This document shows, one piece after another, positions 24,250 to 34,888 of a stretch of 64,000 nucleotides of DNA. Position numbers and translations under genes: made by a program. Under the pieces are notes generated by a model. That model had not been told where the DNA came from. It worked only from the letters and a program-made list of their open reading frames with translations, and did not search any database. The DNA lies in assembly GCA_028583605.1 (NCBI GenBank), contig CM053331.1:33877818-33941817 (forward strand). Direction: 5' to 3'. Numbering within the stretch: the stretch's first letter is position 1; each line of letters opens with the position of its first letter. Source of the stretch: Dastarcus helophoroides. Lineage: Eukaryota; Arthropoda; Insecta; Coleoptera; Bothrideridae.

Positions 24250-24321
24250 TTGGTTTCAGGGGACAAGTTCTGTGTTTCAATTTTTGAAGATAACCAAGGA
24301 CCAGTCCGTTCCATCAAACTT
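24250..24321 (+). other. In-frame leader upstream of the PLE ATG, with a possible splice acceptor
   Basis: The reading frame stays open upstream of the ATG at 24322 as far as a TTG at 24250, but there is no ATG in this stretch. The segment starts with a pyrimidine-rich run ending TTTCAG (about 24243-24259), which looks like a 3' splice acceptor. The same run is conserved in all pLTR copies in the window. A 5' untranslated intron is known in Drosophila Penelope, so this is plausible, but no donor could be fixed. Confidence 0.35.
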
Positions 24322-26679
24322 ATGGCTTCCCGGTCTACAAAACGGAATCTCTACTTTAAGGTAACTACTAAAATTAGATTTATATCTGCTGACATCTACT
24401 TCCTTAAAACATGCCGAAAAAATAAGGTTTTTCCAAATTTCATCAACATTAGTTTACCTGTTAATTGTCCAGTGGCGAACGAAGTTACGCACACCGCTAA
24501 ACAAAAATGGCTTGATTTGGAACTAGATCGTCAGTACAGTAAACGAAGTAAGCTTGAGTTGCAATCTTATGGACTTTACTTAGAATTAACCAGTAATTTA
24601 AGTGAATATGAATTTGTAGAATTTTGTGAATTTCAGAGGAAAATGTTCTGTACAATCTCTGAGAAGGTTAGACAAAAGTCGAACATTCTCAAGAAGAAAT
24701 TATTCAAATTAGGTGCCCTTAAAGAACATTCTTCTCAGAAAAATAATAATATTAATATTGTAGAAAACCACTCTTCGCAGGATTTTGACAAAGCTGAATT
24801 AAGCCTTTTGAATAAAGGGCTTAATTACGCCCTGCCATCCTCCCGCACTGGTTTGGAAGATGTTGTCGTGTCCATTGAGAGCTCCTTGAGTTCCATGGCG
24901 GACGACACTAAAAACTATGTGAGGGAGGCTTGCAGACAAAAGCTCTCTAGAAATTTAAAAAACGTAAAACCATCACACGTAACGAACAGACATATTGTCA
25001 AAAGACTACGAGAGAAAGATTGTTTTTATGTAAAGGCAGACAAAGGTAATAAGGTTGTGATTCTAGATAAAAAGGACTATTACGAACGAGTTGACACACT
25101 CATTAGTAATGGCCCATATCAAAAATTACAGAAGAACCCTTTGAGTAAAATGTTAAGCGGGCTGAAAAAAGTGCTCGACAAAAGTAACAACCTTATTACT
25201 CCAATTTTAAAAAGATCCCTTCATGTATCTAACCCCACCGTACCTAAGTTATATTGTCTCCCAAAAATACATAAACCTGGAAAGGCGGTGAGACCAATTG
25301 TGTCAGCTATTGGAGCACCGACCTATAATTTATCAAAATGGCTAGTAAAAGAATTCAGCAAATTAGAATTCCAGCAACCCAGTTTGTCAGTCAAAAATTC
25401 CCAAGAGTTTGTACAGAAAATTCAGAATGAAGAGTTGTTGGAAGGTGAAATGCTGGTTTCTTTTGATGTTTCTTCCCTCTTTCCCAGTGTACCCATACCT
25501 CAAACGTTATTATACCTTCGAGATCTGTTGGAATCTAATAACCTTTCAGGCAAAATTATTGACGAATATATTTCATTAACGAAAATATGTATGGATCAAA
25601 ATTATTTCCAAATTAATAACGAATTTTATGAACAACTTGAGGGAGCAGCCATGGGAAATCCTTTGTCACCTTTCATGGCTGAGCTCTTCATGGGTGTTTT
25701 TGAAAGTCGTCTCAAAAATGAATGTAGTTTGTTTCCTAGGGTATGGATTAGATATGTAGATGATATTTTTGCTATTTTCGACACAAAAAATCAAAATTTA
25801 GATAATTTCATTGATGTTTTAAATTCACGTTTTCCAACAGTTAAATTCACTGTAGAATTAGAGAAAGAAGCCGCTTTACCATTTTTAGACATTTTAGTTA
25901 TTAGGAATAAAAATAGATTAGAATTTGATGTATATAGGAAAGATTCCAGTACCTTCCGCTATATAACTTCCGATTCTAACCATTGCATACAGCACAAAAT
26001 GGCAAGCTTCAACTTCCTTGCCCATCGCCTTCTGAGTCTTCCTCTTAGTAGGGAAAGATTCAGAAAGGAGTTAAAGACAATAAAACATATAGCTGAAGTT
26101 AATGGATTCGATCCAAATATTATTTATAAAATTATTAATAAGAAAAAATTTAAATGTGAATTGGTGAATACTACAACTTTCCGAGCTGATGAAAACAAAA
26201 ACTTTAAATTCGTCTCACTTCCATTTGAACCCTCGCTCACGCAGGGTTTGGGTGGAATTTTACGAAATCAGGGTTTTCGGGTTATTTATACTTCTAATGG
26301 AAAATTAAATTCGCTTTTAGGTAGTTTAAAGGATAAAGTGGAGCAAACAGATAAGTCTGGTATTTACCAAATTTCATGTAGGGATTGTCCTCAAAAGTAT
26401 GTTGGACAAACTAGACGATCTCTTAAAATCCGACTCAAAGAACATTTGGCTCATTTGAGGTACGGAAGAACTGAGAAGTCAAGTGTGGCTCGACATGCTT
26501 TTGAATTAGATCATAGGATAGATAATGATATTAAATTGTTAAGAGTAGTTAATAAGAATTATATGTTAAATGCATGTGAGAGCTTAGCCATCCATAAGGC
26601 TGGAAACAACCTTATGAATGGTTGCGCTGGACCTTTAGGCCATTCATCCCTGTTAAAAATAGTTAAGGTTGATAGATAA
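24322..26679 (+). CDS. Penelope-like element reverse transcriptase / GIY-YIG endonuclease (locus 1, intact)
   Basis: This 785-residue protein copies element RNA into DNA by target-primed reverse transcription and nicks the target with its own endonuclease. Landmarks in order: KADKGN (K238-N243), LPKIHKPG (313-320), RPIVS (R324), the RT catalytic motif FDV with D382, AMGNPLSP (M444 onward), and YVDD (478-481) with two catalytic Asp. A C-terminal GIY-YIG domain follows: GIY (680-682), YVGQT (693-697), an RxSLKIRLKEH helix, and a likely metal-binding Glu at 753 (NACESL). The start is the first ATG; the TTG 24 codons upstream is unlikely. Length and domain order are usual for Penelope/Poseidon-type elements. 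No stop or frameshift is seen, so it may be active. An identical ORF lies at 32531. Confidence 0.95.
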   Translation: MASRSTKRNLYFKVTTKIRFISADIYFLKTCRKNKVFPNFINISLPVNCPVANEVTHTAKQKWLDLELDRQYSKRSKLELQSYGLYLELTSNLSEYEFVEFCEFQRKMFCTISEKVRQKSNILKKKLFKLGALKEHSSQKNNNINIVENHSSQDFDKAELSLLNKGLNYALPSSRTGLEDVVVSIESSLSSMADDTKNYVREACRQKLSRNLKNVKPSHVTNRHIVKRLREKDCFYVKADKGNKVVILDKKDYYERVDTLISNGPYQKLQKNPLSKMLSGLKKVLDKSNNLITPILKRSLHVSNPTVPKLYCLPKIHKPGKAVRPIVSAIGAPTYNLSKWLVKEFSKLEFQQPSLSVKNSQEFVQKIQNEELLEGEMLVSFDVSSLFPSVPIPQTLLYLRDLLESNNLSGKIIDEYISLTKICMDQNYFQINNEFYEQLEGAAMGNPLSPFMAELFMGVFESRLKNECSLFPRVWIRYVDDIFAIFDTKNQNLDNFIDVLNSRFPTVKFTVELEKEAALPFLDILVIRNKNRLEFDVYRKDSSTFRYITSDSNHCIQHKMASFNFLAHRLLSLPLSRERFRKELKTIKHIAEVNGFDPNIIYKIINKKKFKCELVNTTTFRADENKNFKFVSLPFEPSLTQGLGGILRNQGFRVIYTSNGKLNSLLGSLKDKVEQTDKSGIYQISCRDCPQKYVGQTRRSLKIRLKEHLAHLRYGRTEKSSVARHAFELDHRIDNDIKLLRVVNKNYMLNACESLAIHKAGNNLMNGCAGPLGHSSLLKIVKVDR

Positions 26680-26935
26680 GAAATTGTGACACAACGACGT
26701 GTATGATTGGATGCGCGTTCGGGTGCGGCCGATCACGCACGAAGTGAATATTCTTAGTATATAAGGGTTAATTTTAAGATTAGATGTTAGTTTCTCTCTG
26801 AAGATGACAGCTTGGCTGTCGAAACGCGTTAGAGCAACCTTTGTTGTGTTTTTTAATTTTTCTTGGTTTCAGGGGACAAGTTCTGTGTTTCAATTTTTGA
26901 AGATAACCAAGGACCAGTCCCGTTCCATCAAACTT
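26680..26935 (+). mobile_element. PLE 3' UTR and pLTR joining to the next tandem unit
   Basis: The stop codon is followed by a GC-richer segment (GTGACACAACGACGTGTATG, GCGTTCGGGTGCGGCCGATC), a TATATAAGGGTTAA run, the hammerhead-like motif, a CTTGGTTTCAG run and the terminus GGACCAGTC(C)CGTTCCATCAAACTT. It then leads directly into the ATG of another unit at 26936. The first sequence errors of the corrupted copy appear here (extra C near 26920). Confidence 0.85.
26790..26838 (+). ncRNA. Candidate hammerhead ribozyme, downstream pLTR (locus 1)
   Basis: Identical to 24177-24225 and 2613 bp downstream. Two co-oriented copies flank the full ORF, so self-cleavage at both would release a unit-length RNA of 2613 nt. 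Confidence 0.62.
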
Positions 26936-29763
26936 ATGGCTTCCCGGTCTACAAAACGGAATCTCTTACTTTAAGGTAACTACTAAAATTAGATTTATAT
27001 CTGTCTGACATCTACTTCCTTAAACATGCCGAAAAAAAATAAGGTTTTTCCAAATTTCATCAACATTAGTTTAACCTGTTAATTGTCCAGTGGCGAACGA
27101 AGTTACGCACACCGCTAAACAAAAATGGCTTGATTTTGGAACTAGATCGTCATACAGGGTAAAACGATAGTAAGCTTGAGTTGCAATCTTATGGACTTTA
27201 CTTAGAATTAACCAGTAATTTTAAGTGAATATGAACTTTGTAGAATTTTGTGAATTTCAGAGGACAAAAATGTTCTTCCGACAATCTCTTGCTGAGAAGG
27301 TTAGGACAAAAGTCGAACATTCTCAAGAAGAAATTATTCAAATTAGGTGCCCTTAAAGAACATTCTTCTCCAGAAAAATAAAATATTAATATTGTTAGAA
27401 AAACCACTCTTTCGCAGTGATTCTGGACAAAGCTGAATTAAGCCTTTGAATAAAGGGCTTAGTACGCCCCTGCCATCATCCCGCATGGTTGGAAGATGTT
27501 GGCGTGTCCCCATTGAGAGCTCCTTGAGTTCCATGGCGGACGACACTAAAAACTATGTGAGGGAGGCTTGCAGACAAAAGCTCTCTAGAAATTTAAAAAA
27601 CGTAAAACCATCACACGTAACGAACAGACATATTGTCAAAAGACTACGAGAGAAAAGATTGTTTTTATGTAAAGGCAGAAAAAGGTAATAAGGTTGTGAT
27701 TCTAGATAAAAAGCGGGGGGGAAATATTACGAAAAGGAAATTGGGGCCACACTCATTTTTGTTTAAAGGCCCCCTATCAAAAAATTTCCCGAAAAAAAAA
27801 AAACCCTTGGGGTAAAATGTTAAAAACGGGCTGAAAAAAAAATGCTCGGGCAAAAAAATAAAAAAACCCTTTTTTTACTCCAATTTTTAAAAAAAAAATC
27901 CCTTCAGTAAAACTAACCCCACCCCTTACCTAAGGTTTTTATTGTCTCCCAAAAAAAAACATTTAAAAAACCCGGGGAAAAGGGGGGTGAGGCCAATTGT
28001 GTCCAAAAATATTGGAGGGACCCCAAACCCATAAATTTTTCCCAAAAAGGCTAGTAAAAAAAATTCAGGGGAAATTTGGGGGAAACCAGCCAAAACCCCG
28101 GGGTTTTTCAGTCCAAAAAAATTTCCCCCCCGGGGGGGTTTTTTAAAAGGGAAAAATTCCCGAATGAAGAGTTGTTTGGAAGGTTTAAAATTGGGGTGGT
28201 TTTTTTTTTGATGTTTTTTTCCCCCCCTTTCCCCCCGGGGTTTCCCCCCTTTTCCTCAAAAGGTTTATTTTTTTTACCTTCCGGGGGATCTTTTTGGGGG
28301 GAAACTTTAAATTTAAACCTTTTTTAGGCAAAAAATTTTTGGGGCGAAAAATATTTCAAATTTAAAGAAAAATTTTTGTATGGGGTCAAAAAATTATTTT
28401 TCCAAAAAAAAAAAACGAAATTTTTTTGGAAAAAAAAACTTTGGGGGGGAAGCAGCCATGGGGGGAAAACCTTTTTCACCTTTTCCCCTGGGTTTAGTTT
28501 TTCATGGGTGTTTTTGGAAAAGGGGCGGTTTTTTTTAAAAATGGGAATTTTAGTTTGTTTTTTCCCAGGGTATGGGGTTAATATGGGTTTTGGGGTTTTT
28601 AAAAATTTTTGGGGTTTTTTTTTTCGGGGCCCCCAAAAAAAAAACCAAAAAAATTTTGATAATTTTTTATTTTGGGGTGTTTTTAAAAAATTTACCCTTT
28701 TTTTTCCCAAAAAGTTTTAAAATTCCCCCTGTTTGAATTAGAGAAAAAAAAAGGGGCCCCTTTTTCCATTTTTTTTGGGACAAATTTTAAATTATTAGGA
28801 ATTAAAAAAAAGATTTTGGGAAATTTTATTTTATAATTTGGAAAGATTCCAGTAAACCCCCTTTCCCCTATAAAAAACTTCCGATTCTAAAAAAACCCTT
28901 TTCATAAAAAGCAAAAAAAAATGGGGGGGAAAACTTTAACTTCCTTTTCCCATTTTGCCCCTTCTGAGTTTTTTTCCTTTTTTAGTTTGGGGGGAAAAAT
29001 TTTTAGAAAAGGGGGTTTTAAAAACAATAAAAACCCTTTTTAGCTTTAATTAAAAGGATTTGATCCCAAAATTAAAATTTTTTTATAAAATTATTAATAA
29101 GAAAAAAAAAAATTTTAAAAGGGGAAAAATTTGGGGAATACTACAACTTTTTCCCAGGGGTGATGGGAAAAAAAAAAAAACTTTTTAAAAATTTGTCTTT
29201 TAAATTTTTTCCCTTTTGAAAAACCCTTTGCTCCCCCGCAGGGGGTTTTGGGGGGAAAATTTTTCGAAATAAAGGGTTTTTCGGGTTTTTTTTATTTCTT
29301 CCCCAAAGGGGAAAAATTAAAAATTTTTGCTTTTTTGGTAGTTTTTAAAAGGGTAAAGTGGGGGGCAAAAAAGAATTTTAAATTTTGGTAAATTTTCCAA
29401 ATTTTTTATGTAGGGATTGTCCTCAAAAAAATATTTTTTGGGGGCAAAAAATAGGGGCGATCTTTAAAAATTCCCCACTCCCAAAGAACATTTGGCTTTA
29501 AATTTGGGGGTAACCGGGGGAAGGGAAATGAGAAGTTCCAAGTTGGGGGCTCCGGGCATGCCTTTTTTTAATTTAGGGTCCCAAGGGGTAGGGGGTTAAA
29601 TTGGAATTTTTTAAATTTGTTTTTAAAAAGTAGTTAATTTAAAAATTATTTTTGTTAAATGCATTTTGAGAAGGCCCTTTTGGGGCCCTCCATAAGGGCT
29701 TTTTAAAAAAAAACCTTAGGGAAAGGTTGCGCTGGGGGCCTTTAGGCCATTCATCCCCTGTTA
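26936..29763 (+). pseudogene. Third tandem PLE unit, progressively corrupted (probable sequencing/assembly artefact)
   Basis: The PLE ORF can be followed from its ATG (26936) to the final residues near 29750, but error density rises steadily. Isolated single-base indels run to about 27700. After that, most runs are stretched into long homopolymers (CCCC, GGGG, TTTTTT, AAAAAA), with lost and substituted bases. At about 29760 the sequence becomes clean within a few bases, inside the satellite flank. Biological decay does not produce directional homopolymer inflation, so a low-quality read used to fill a gap is the best explanation. The short frames inside it should not be annotated as genes. 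Confidence 0.88.
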
Positions 29764-30174
29764 AATTTTGAATAAAATAATCGAATTCTGAGAATAGTTT
29801 ATGAAAAGGACGAATTTTGAACAAAAAAAATTGAAATTTTGAGAAAAAGACGAACTTCGAAAAAAAGTTGACATTTGTAGGATCATAACAGAAGAAATTT
29901 CGAAAAGACGATTTTGAGAAATATGTTGAAACTTCCAGACCAAGACGAATTTCAAGGAAAAAATCTAAATTTCCAGAAAATTTAGGAATTTAGTCAAAAT
30001 TTATAGACATTGAGATTCTAAAATATCAAAATTTTAGCAAAATAAACCTAAAATAATGGAATTTCGAAAACCAGGTGACATTTCGAGAAAAACGGTCGAA
30101 ATTCGACGGTTGACGGTCAACATTTTTCAAAGAACGGCAATTTTCAGAAAAGTCGAATTTTGGAATAAAATTTT
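29764..30174 (+). repeat. ~490-bp satellite unit between the PLE loci
   Basis: It starts abruptly at TTAAATTTTGAATAAAAT, matching 21551 onward, and ends at GGAATAAAATTTTG where PLE locus 2 begins. It differs from 21551-21965 at many positions (several indels and substitutions), unlike the PLE bodies that follow each of them. Confidence 0.85.
30158..30171. repeat. PLE target-site duplication, left (locus 2)
   Basis: TTTTGGAATAAAAT immediately before the element; the same 14-mer recurs at 35104-35117 at the other end (the first few T may be shared with the element end). Confidence 0.75.
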
Positions 30175-31280
30175 GTTTGATGGAACGGACTGGTCCTTGG
30201 TTATCTTCAAAAATTGAAACACAGAACTTGTCCCCTGAAACCAAGAAAAATTAAAAAACACAACAAAGGTTGCTCTAACGCGTTTCGACAGCCAAGCTGT
30301 CATCTTCAGAGAGAAACTAACATCTAATCTTAAAATTAACCCTTATATACTAAGAATATTCACTTCGTGCGTGATCGGCCGCACCCGAACGCGCATCCAA
30401 TCATACACGTCGTTGTGTCACAATTTCTTATCTATCAACCTTAACTATTTTTAACAGGGATGAATGGCCTAAAGGTCCAGCGCAACCATTCATAAGGTTG
30501 TTTCCAGCCTTATGGATGGCTAAGCTCTCACATGCATTTAACATATAATTCTTATTAACTACTCTTAACAATTTAATATCATTATCTATCCTATGATCTA
30601 ATTCAAAAGCATGTCGAGCCACACTTGACTTCTCAGTTCTTCCGTACCTCAAATGAGCCAAATGTTCTTTGAGTCGGATTTTAAGAGATCGTCTAGTTTG
30701 TCCAACATACTTTTGAGGACAATCCCTACATGAAATTTGGTAAATACCAGACTTATCTGTTTGCTCCACTTTATCCTTTAAACTACCTAAAAGCGAATTT
30801 AATTTTCCATTAGAAGTATAAATAACCCGAAAACCCTGATTTCGTAAAATTCCACCCAAACCCTGCGTGAGCGAGGGTTCAAATGGAAGTGAGACGAATT
30901 TAAAGTTTTTGTTTTCATCAGCTCGGAAAGTTGTAGTATTCACCAATTCACATTTAAATTTTTTCTTATTAATAATTTTATAAATAATATTTGGATCGAA
31001 TCCATTAACTTCAGCTATATGTTTTATTGTCTTTAACTCCTTTCTGAATCTTTCCCTACTAAGAGGAAGACTCAGAAGGCGATGGGCAAGGATGTTGAAG
31101 CTTGCCATTTTGTGCTGTATGCAATGGTTAGAATCGGAAGTTATATAGCGGAAGGTACTGGAATCTTTCCTATATACATCAAATTCTAATCTATTTTTAT
31201 TCCTAATAACTAAAATGTCTAAAAATGGTAAAGCGGCTTCTTTCTCTAATTCTACAGTGAATTTAACTGTTGGAAAACGC
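30175..31280 (-). mobile_element. Inverted 5'-truncated PLE copy (locus 2)
   Basis: Same as 21966-23071, shifted by 8209 bp. No difference was noticed, including the Ile variant and the junction with the direct copy at about 31280. Confidence 0.92.
30269..30317 (-). ncRNA. Candidate hammerhead ribozyme, minus strand (locus 2)
   Basis: Same motif as 22060-22108, shifted by 8209 bp; the core is intact. Confidence 0.6.
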
Positions 31281-32530
31281 TCTTCATGGGTGTTTTTGAA
31301 AGTCGTCTCAAAAATGAATGTAGTTTGTTTCCTAGGGTATGGATTAGATATGTAGATGATATTTTTGCTATTTTCGACACAAAAAATCAAAATTTAGATA
31401 ATTTCATTGATGTTTTAAATTCACGTTTTCCAACAGTTAAATTCACTGTAGAATTAGAGAAAGAAGCCGCTTTACCATTTTTAGACATTTTAGTTATTAG
31501 GAATAAAAATAGATTAGAATTTGATGTATATAGGAAAGATTCCAGTACCTTCCGCTATATAACTTCCGATTCTAACCATTGCATACAGCACAAAATGGCA
31601 AGCTTCAACTTCCTTGCCCATCGCCTTCTGAGTCTTCCTCTTAGTAGGGAAAGATTCAGAAAGGAGTTAAAGACAATAAAACATATAGCTGAAGTTAATG
31701 GATTCGATCCAAATATTATTTATAAAATTATTAATAAGAAAAAATTTAAATGTGAATTGGTGAATACTACAACTTTCCGAGCTGATGAAAACAAAAACTT
31801 TAAATTCGTCTCACTTCCATTTGAACCCTCGCTCACGCAGGGTTTGGGTGGAATTTTACGAAATCAGGGTTTTCGGGTTATTTATACTTCTAATGGAAAA
31901 TTAAATTCGCTTTTAGGTAGTTTAAAGGATAAAGTGGAGCAAACAGATAAGTCTGGTATTTACCAAATTTCATGTAGGGATTGTCCTCAAAAGTATGTTG
32001 GACAAACTAGACGATCTCTTAAAATCCGACTCAAAGAACATTTGGCTCATTTGAGGTACGGAAGAACTGAGAAGTCAAGTGTGGCTCGACATGCTTTTGA
32101 ATTAGATCATAGGATAGATAATGATATTAAATTGTTAAGAGTAGTTAATAAGAATTATATGTTAAATGCATGTGAGAGCTTAGCCATCCATAAGGCTGGA
32201 AACAACCTTATGAATGGTTGCGCTGGACCTTTAGGCCATTCATCCCTGTTAAAAATAGTTAAGGTTGATAGATAAGAAATTGTGACACAACGACGTGTAT
32301 GATTGGATGCGCGTTCGGGTGCGGCCGATCACGCACGAAGTGAATATTCTTAGTATATAAGGGTTAATTTTAAGATTAGATGTTAGTTTCTCTCTGAAGA
32401 TGACAGCTTGGCTGTCGAAACGCGTTAGAGCAACCTTTGTTGTGTTTTTTAATTTTTCTTGGTTTCAGGGGACAAGTTCTGTGTTTCAATTTTTGAAGAT
32501 AACCAAGGACCAGTCCGTTCCATCAAACTT
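31281..32530 (+). mobile_element. Direct 5'-truncated PLE unit (locus 2)
   Basis: Same as 23072-24321, shifted by 8209 bp: the partial ORF ends at 32275, followed by the pLTR that precedes the full copy. Confidence 0.92.
32386..32434 (+). ncRNA. Candidate hammerhead ribozyme, upstream pLTR (locus 2)
   Basis: Identical to 24177-24225. It pairs with the copy at 34999-35047 to bracket the full unit. Confidence 0.62.
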
Positions 32531-34888
32531 ATGGCTTCCCGGTCTACAAAACGGAATCTCTACTTTAAGGTAACTACTAAAATTAGATTTATATCTGCTG
32601 ACATCTACTTCCTTAAAACATGCCGAAAAAATAAGGTTTTTCCAAATTTCATCAACATTAGTTTACCTGTTAATTGTCCAGTGGCGAACGAAGTTACGCA
32701 CACCGCTAAACAAAAATGGCTTGATTTGGAACTAGATCGTCAGTACAGTAAACGAAGTAAGCTTGAGTTGCAATCTTATGGACTTTACTTAGAATTAACC
32801 AGTAATTTAAGTGAATATGAATTTGTAGAATTTTGTGAATTTCAGAGGAAAATGTTCTGTACAATCTCTGAGAAGGTTAGACAAAAGTCGAACATTCTCA
32901 AGAAGAAATTATTCAAATTAGGTGCCCTTAAAGAACATTCTTCTCAGAAAAATAATAATATTAATATTGTAGAAAACCACTCTTCGCAGGATTTTGACAA
33001 AGCTGAATTAAGCCTTTTGAATAAAGGGCTTAATTACGCCCTGCCATCCTCCCGCACTGGTTTGGAAGATGTTGTCGTGTCCATTGAGAGCTCCTTGAGT
33101 TCCATGGCGGACGACACTAAAAACTATGTGAGGGAGGCTTGCAGACAAAAGCTCTCTAGAAATTTAAAAAACGTAAAACCATCACACGTAACGAACAGAC
33201 ATATTGTCAAAAGACTACGAGAGAAAGATTGTTTTTATGTAAAGGCAGACAAAGGTAATAAGGTTGTGATTCTAGATAAAAAGGACTATTACGAACGAGT
33301 TGACACACTCATTAGTAATGGCCCATATCAAAAATTACAGAAGAACCCTTTGAGTAAAATGTTAAGCGGGCTGAAAAAAGTGCTCGACAAAAGTAACAAC
33401 CTTATTACTCCAATTTTAAAAAGATCCCTTCATGTATCTAACCCCACCGTACCTAAGTTATATTGTCTCCCAAAAATACATAAACCTGGAAAGGCGGTGA
33501 GACCAATTGTGTCAGCTATTGGAGCACCGACCTATAATTTATCAAAATGGCTAGTAAAAGAATTCAGCAAATTAGAATTCCAGCAACCCAGTTTGTCAGT
33601 CAAAAATTCCCAAGAGTTTGTACAGAAAATTCAGAATGAAGAGTTGTTGGAAGGTGAAATGCTGGTTTCTTTTGATGTTTCTTCCCTCTTTCCCAGTGTA
33701 CCCATACCTCAAACGTTATTATACCTTCGAGATCTGTTGGAATCTAATAACCTTTCAGGCAAAATTATTGACGAATATATTTCATTAACGAAAATATGTA
33801 TGGATCAAAATTATTTCCAAATTAATAACGAATTTTATGAACAACTTGAGGGAGCAGCCATGGGAAATCCTTTGTCACCTTTCATGGCTGAGCTCTTCAT
33901 GGGTGTTTTTGAAAGTCGTCTCAAAAATGAATGTAGTTTGTTTCCTAGGGTATGGATTAGATATGTAGATGATATTTTTGCTATTTTCGACACAAAAAAT
34001 CAAAATTTAGATAATTTCATTGATGTTTTAAATTCACGTTTTCCAACAGTTAAATTCACTGTAGAATTAGAGAAAGAAGCCGCTTTACCATTTTTAGACA
34101 TTTTAGTTATTAGGAATAAAAATAGATTAGAATTTGATGTATATAGGAAAGATTCCAGTACCTTCCGCTATATAACTTCCGATTCTAACCATTGCATACA
34201 GCACAAAATGGCAAGCTTCAACTTCCTTGCCCATCGCCTTCTGAGTCTTCCTCTTAGTAGGGAAAGATTCAGAAAGGAGTTAAAGACAATAAAACATATA
34301 GCTGAAGTTAATGGATTCGATCCAAATATTATTTATAAAATTATTAATAAGAAAAAATTTAAATGTGAATTGGTGAATACTACAACTTTCCGAGCTGATG
34401 AAAACAAAAACTTTAAATTCGTCTCACTTCCATTTGAACCCTCGCTCACGCAGGGTTTGGGTGGAATTTTACGAAATCAGGGTTTTCGGGTTATTTATAC
34501 TTCTAATGGAAAATTAAATTCGCTTTTAGGTAGTTTAAAGGATAAAGTGGAGCAAACAGATAAGTCTGGTATTTACCAAATTTCATGTAGGGATTGTCCT
34601 CAAAAGTATGTTGGACAAACTAGACGATCTCTTAAAATCCGACTCAAAGAACATTTGGCTCATTTGAGGTACGGAAGAACTGAGAAGTCAAGTGTGGCTC
34701 GACATGCTTTTGAATTAGATCATAGGATAGATAATGATATTAAATTGTTAAGAGTAGTTAATAAGAATTATATGTTAAATGCATGTGAGAGCTTAGCCAT
34801 CCATAAGGCTGGAAACAACCTTATGAATGGTTGCGCTGGACCTTTAGGCCATTCATCCCTGTTAAAAATAGTTAAGGTTGATAGATAA
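32531..34888 (+). CDS. Penelope-like element reverse transcriptase / GIY-YIG endonuclease (locus 2, intact)
   Basis: The encoded 785-residue protein appears identical to the one at 24322-26679, with the same RT motifs (LPKIHKPG, FDV, AMGNPLSP, YVDD) and C-terminal GIY-YIG nuclease. The upstream inverted and direct partial copies are also the same. Unlike locus 1, this locus closes cleanly: the downstream pLTR stops at about 35108 and satellite resumes after a target duplication. The ORF is undamaged. Identity with locus 1 points to a recent duplication, gene conversion or a duplicated assembly path. Confidence 0.95.
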   Translation: MASRSTKRNLYFKVTTKIRFISADIYFLKTCRKNKVFPNFINISLPVNCPVANEVTHTAKQKWLDLELDRQYSKRSKLELQSYGLYLELTSNLSEYEFVEFCEFQRKMFCTISEKVRQKSNILKKKLFKLGALKEHSSQKNNNINIVENHSSQDFDKAELSLLNKGLNYALPSSRTGLEDVVVSIESSLSSMADDTKNYVREACRQKLSRNLKNVKPSHVTNRHIVKRLREKDCFYVKADKGNKVVILDKKDYYERVDTLISNGPYQKLQKNPLSKMLSGLKKVLDKSNNLITPILKRSLHVSNPTVPKLYCLPKIHKPGKAVRPIVSAIGAPTYNLSKWLVKEFSKLEFQQPSLSVKNSQEFVQKIQNEELLEGEMLVSFDVSSLFPSVPIPQTLLYLRDLLESNNLSGKIIDEYISLTKICMDQNYFQINNEFYEQLEGAAMGNPLSPFMAELFMGVFESRLKNECSLFPRVWIRYVDDIFAIFDTKNQNLDNFIDVLNSRFPTVKFTVELEKEAALPFLDILVIRNKNRLEFDVYRKDSSTFRYITSDSNHCIQHKMASFNFLAHRLLSLPLSRERFRKELKTIKHIAEVNGFDPNIIYKIINKKKFKCELVNTTTFRADENKNFKFVSLPFEPSLTQGLGGILRNQGFRVIYTSNGKLNSLLGSLKDKVEQTDKSGIYQISCRDCPQKYVGQTRRSLKIRLKEHLAHLRYGRTEKSSVARHAFELDHRIDNDIKLLRVVNKNYMLNACESLAIHKAGNNLMNGCAGPLGHSSLLKIVKVDR

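Larger units (their letters stand above)
23072..24321 (+). mobile_element. Direct 5'-truncated PLE unit upstream of the full copy (locus 1)
   Basis: It begins inside the ORF at CTCTTCATGGGTG (equivalent to about 25685 in the full copy) and runs in frame through YVDD, the RT thumb and the GIY-YIG domain to the stop at 24066, then through the pLTR to 24321. The tandem spacing to the full unit is 2613 bp, from stop 24066 to stop 26679. Its first 140 bp form the spacer of the large palindrome. A truncated upstream unit supplying a pLTR is typical of Penelope elements. RT motifs 1-5 are missing, so it is not a functional gene. Confidence 0.92.

Noticed and set aside
24250..24321. TTG at 24250 as the start of the PLE protein
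   Set aside because: A non-ATG start is not expected for this family; the ATG at 24322 gives the usual length. The upstream part is an open leader that may contain a splice acceptor.
28076..28720. Open frames of 83-128 codons on both strands
   Set aside because: They lie in the homopolymer-inflated artefact copy of the PLE and are created by sequence errors.
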